From Triglochin maritima (taxonomy: Eukaryota; Streptophyta; Magnoliopsida; Alismatales; Juncaginaceae): a DNA stretch of 64,000 bases. The notes under the pieces were generated by a model. It was not told where the DNA came from. It did no database searches and was given only the letters and a program-made list of their open reading frames with translations. The translations under genes were made by a program, and so were the position numbers. The DNA lies in assembly GCA_963682175.1 (NCBI GenBank), contig CAVMKL010000055.1:88001-152000 (forward strand). Reading direction: 5' to 3'. Numbering within the stretch: position 1 is the stretch's first letter; every line of letters starts with the position of its first letter. Of the stretch, positions 61,851 through 64,000 are shown piece after piece.

Positions 61851-63674
61851 GAGGTCGGACGATGGACACTAGCGTAGTGTGGTCGTAGTTGGCATGTTAT
61901 CGCCACGATGGGGCCTAGTGTGTGCTCACGGCAGTGGCCTGCGGCATTCACTTCCAAAACACGTTTGGAAGTCAAAGCGTACTTGTAGGTGAAATGTGGG
62001 TTGGTCGTGGGCAAAGCCCAAGGTGCTTGTGGACGTTGCTCTTCGACGTGCTCGTTTGCCCAAGGTTGTTGCCTTCCCGTCCACTTCCGAACGCGTCCGG
62101 AAGGGAATGTGGGTTTCTCGTGGGGAAAGTTCTTCGGGACGTTGCTCGTGCCCATGCTTGGGTTCCCACGGTTGTTGCCTATCCCATTCGCTTCCAAAAC
62201 GCGTTTGGAAGTCCATGGGTGTTGCCCGCGGGCAAAGTGCAAGCTGCCGCATCTATTGCCCCCTTGCAACGGCCTGAGTGGACCTTAGGTGAGCCTTAGT
62301 CTATATTTGGGCACCCAAGCACATAGTGAGGAGGTGTGGAAGTGTAACTCCTCTTAGAACGCCCGATTTAGGTGTATCTACAGCGAGACGCGACGAGATG
62401 AAGAATGCTGATGATGTGGGGGCGTGGCTGGTAGGAACGTACGTCTTCTTGTGGGAGGCGCGACCCCGAATCCTTTGGCGTTTCGTCTGAAATTTTAGGT
62501 ACCGATAGAGGGATCAATTGTCTACGTAAGTCAAGTTGGAACGCCCGATTTGCAAGTCGGATGCTCGAGGCGCAGCCGATTTGGTGTAGGCCTGCAGGGT
62601 GGCGACGGAGTGGCCTTTGGCCAGCTCCACGCGTGGCATGTGGCCAGCCCCACACCTAGTTTCTAAGTGGTCTTTAGGTGGCCCAACCACGGTTTATGGA
62701 GCTTAGGACCCCACATATCCATCCGAGTTATCTACGAGGCGCACCCTGATCGGAGTGCTTTGGAGGTCGGACGATGGACACTAGCCTAGTGTGGTCATAG
62801 TTGGCATGTTAGCGCCACGATGGGGCCTAGTGTGTGCTCGTGGCAGTGGCCTGCGGCATTCACTTCCAAAACACGTTTGGAAGTGAAATCGTACTTGTAG
62901 GTGAAATGGGGGTTGGTCGTGGGCAAAGCCCAAGGTGCCTGTGGACGTTGCTCTTCGACGTGCTCGGTTGCCCAAGGTTGTTGCCTTCCCGTCCACTTCC
63001 GAACGCGTCCGGAAGGGAATGTGGGTTTCTCGTGGGGAAAGTTCTTCGGGACGTTGCTCGTGCCCATGCTTGGGTTCCCACGGTTGTTGCCTATCCCATT
63101 CGCTTCCAAAACGCGTTTGGAAGTCCATGGGTGTTGCCCGCGGGCAAAGTGCAAGCTGCCGCATCTATTGCCCCCTTGCAACGGCCTGAGTGGACCTTAG
63201 GTGAGCCTTAGTCTATATTTTGGCACCCAAGCACATAGTGAGGAGGAGTGGAAGTGTAACTCCTCTTAGAACGCCCGATTTAGGTGTATCTACAGCGAGA
63301 CGCGACGAGATGAAGAATGCTGATGATGTGGGGGCGTGGCTGGTAGGGACGTACGTCTTCTTGTGGGAGGCGCGACCCCGAATCCTTTGGCGTTTCGTCT
63401 GAAATTTTAGGTACCGATAGAGGGATCAATTGTCTACGTAAGTCAAGTTGGAACGCCCGATTTGCAAGTCGGATGCTCGAGGCGCAGCCGATTTGGTGTA
63501 GGCCTGCAGGGTGGCGACGGAGTGGCCTTTGGCCAGCTCCACGCGTGGCATGTGGCCATCCCCACACCTAGTTTCTAAGTGGTCTTTAGGTGGCCCAACC
63601 ACGGTTTATCGAGCTTAGGACCCCACATATCCATCCGAGTTATCTACGAGGCGCACCCTGATCGGAGTGCTTTG
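61851..63674. repeat. Monomers 69 and 70, adjacent near-duplicates of 912 bp
   Basis: Both carry the same extra base (ATTGCCCCCTTGCAACGG) and GGTACCGATAG, TACGTAAGTCAAG, TTTGCAAGTCGG and CCCTGATCGG, which are absent elsewhere. Their second halves are almost identical with a shift of 912 bp, while the first part of monomer 69 is distinct (GGTCGTAGTTGG, GTTATCGCC, GGAAGTCAAAG). The duplication therefore covers about 62100-63670. Confidence 0.8.
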
Positions 63675-64000
63675 GAGGTCGGACGATGGACACTAGCCTA
63701 GTGTGGTCATCGTTAGCATGTTAGCCCCACGATGGGCCTAGTGTGTGCTCGCGGCAGTGGCCTGCGGCATTCACTTCCAAAACACGTTTGGAAGTGAAAT
63801 CGTACTTGTAGGTGAAATGGGGGTTGGTCGTGGGCAAAGCCCAAGGTGCCTGTGGACGTTGCTCTTCGACGTGCTCGGTTGCCCAAGGTTGTTGCCTTCC
63901 CGTCCACTTCCGAACGCGTCCGGAAGGGAATGTGGGTTTCTCCTGTGGAAAGTTTTTCGGGATGGTGCTCGTGCCCATGCTTGGGTTCTCACGGTTGTTG
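63675..64000. repeat. Monomer 71, partial (first 326 bp)
   Basis: The last unit is cut by the window edge within module C. It differs from the previous monomer in GTCATCGTTAGC, TTAGCCCCACGATGGGCC (one G lost), CTCCTGTGGAAAG and TTTTTCGGGATGG, so it belongs to another subtype. The array clearly continues to the right. Confidence 0.9.

Larger units (their letters stand above)
1..64000. repeat. Satellite DNA array, about 911-bp monomer, 70 full copies plus a partial copy
   Basis: The same sequence returns head to tail with no interruption or inversion. Monomer starts (GAGGTCGGAC phase): 1, 912, 1823, 2734, 3645, 4556, 5468, 6379, 7291, 8202, 9113, 10023, 10935, 11847, 12758, 13670, 14581, 15493, 16405, 17317, 18228, 19138, 20050, 20961, 21871, 22781, 23691, 24602, 25512, 26422, 27332, 28243, 29153, 30062, 30972, 31882, 32792, 33703, 34613, 35524, 36434, 37344, 38255, 39165, 40076, 40987, 41898, 42809, 43720, 44631, 45542, 46453, 47363, 48274, 49185, 50016, 50927, 51838, 52748, 53658, 54568, 55477, 56388, 57298, 58209, 59119, 60030, 60940, 61851, 62763, 63675. 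Every copy is 909-912 bp except that at 49185 (831 bp). The period is not a multiple of three and length variants are mostly 1-bp indels, so no protein reading frame is maintained. The array continues past both edges. The genomic setting (centromere, pericentromere, knob) is inferred. Confidence 0.98.
51838..64000. repeat. Array domain 5: monomers 58-71
   Basis: Monomers 58-70 all read CTCGTGGGGAAA instead of CTCGTGTGGAAA. A subgroup, monomers 62-68 (55477-61850), has CTCGCGGAAGTGG in place of CTCGCGGCAGTGG. Monomers 60 and 61 lack one G in GAAATGGGGTTGG. The last, partial monomer 71 reverts to TGTGGAAAG, so another domain border probably lies close to the right edge. Confidence 0.8.

Noticed and set aside
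1..64000. Hundreds of open reading frames of 60-177 codons on both strands
   Set aside because: They repeat with the satellite period, overlap each other in several frames, end inside each unit, and are shifted by single-base indels. The longest (21942-22475, 177 codons) exists only because of a one-base deletion in monomer 25, with the same in monomer 29. No protein family is recognisable.
1..64000. rDNA intergenic spacer or 5S rDNA array
   Set aside because: No segment resembling 5S, 18S, 5.8S or 25S/28S rRNA occurs in 64 kb. Every unit is the same 911-bp sequence.
1..64000. CRISPR or other short-spaced repeat system
   Set aside because: The repeats are directly adjacent with a 911-bp period and no unique spacers. 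The dispersed palindromes are parts of the monomer.
1..64000. Tandem LTR retrotransposon or DNA transposon
   Set aside because: I see no terminal repeats with TG...CA ends, no primer-binding site or polypurine tract pair, no target-site duplication, and no transposase, integrase or reverse transcriptase frame.

Overview
The whole 64 kb window is one uninterrupted head-to-tail satellite DNA array. A monomer of about 911 bp (usual range 909-912) repeats 70 times in full, and a 71st copy is cut by the right edge. The window contains no unique flanking sequence, no convincing protein gene, no rRNA or tRNA gene, no CRISPR array and no recognisable transposon. Both edges lie inside satellite, so the array is longer than the window. 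This organisation, with near-identical direct repeats, block duplications of several monomers and single-base indels that destroy every reading frame, points to nuclear heterochromatin (centromeric, pericentromeric or knob-like) of a eukaryote. A plant is plausible, but I cannot assign a taxon and do not recognise the monomer as a named family. One monomer counted by hand (57298-58208) is about 56% G+C, G-rich on the + strand, with about 63 CpG, close to random expectation.

Layout, counting monomers from the GAGGTCGGAC phase that starts at base 1: domain 1 (1-6378, monomers 1-7) has a private GATCTTCGACG or AATCTTCGACG variant. Domain 2 (6379-20960, monomers 8-23) mixes two diverged monomer types. 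Domain 3 (20961-40986, monomers 24-45) is the most homogeneous and carries GTACGCCTTCGTGT throughout. Domain 4 (40987-51837, monomers 46-57) carries GTTTAAGCTGCC. Domain 5 (51838-64000, monomers 58-71) carries GTGGGGAAA up to monomer 70. Inside the domains there are recent segmental duplications of 1, 2, 3, 4 or 5 monomers (shifts of 910/912, 1821-1823, 2733, 3641 and 4552 bp). These are irregular, higher-order-like structures, not one regular higher-order repeat.

The monomer has internal structure. Its first half holds three related palindromic modules built around CTTCC...GGAAG, plus a GCCCGCGGGC palindrome. Its second half holds a duplicated motif of about 40 bp beginning GAACGCCCGATTT, a variable stretch of about 140 bp, and a very conserved block of about 90 bp with PstI, StuI and MluI sites. 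The most notable events are a 223-bp tract in monomer 11 identical to one in monomer 52, about 37 kb away (an apparent long-range conversion), and an 80-bp microhomology deletion in monomer 55. All identities and counts were made by eye and should be recomputed.
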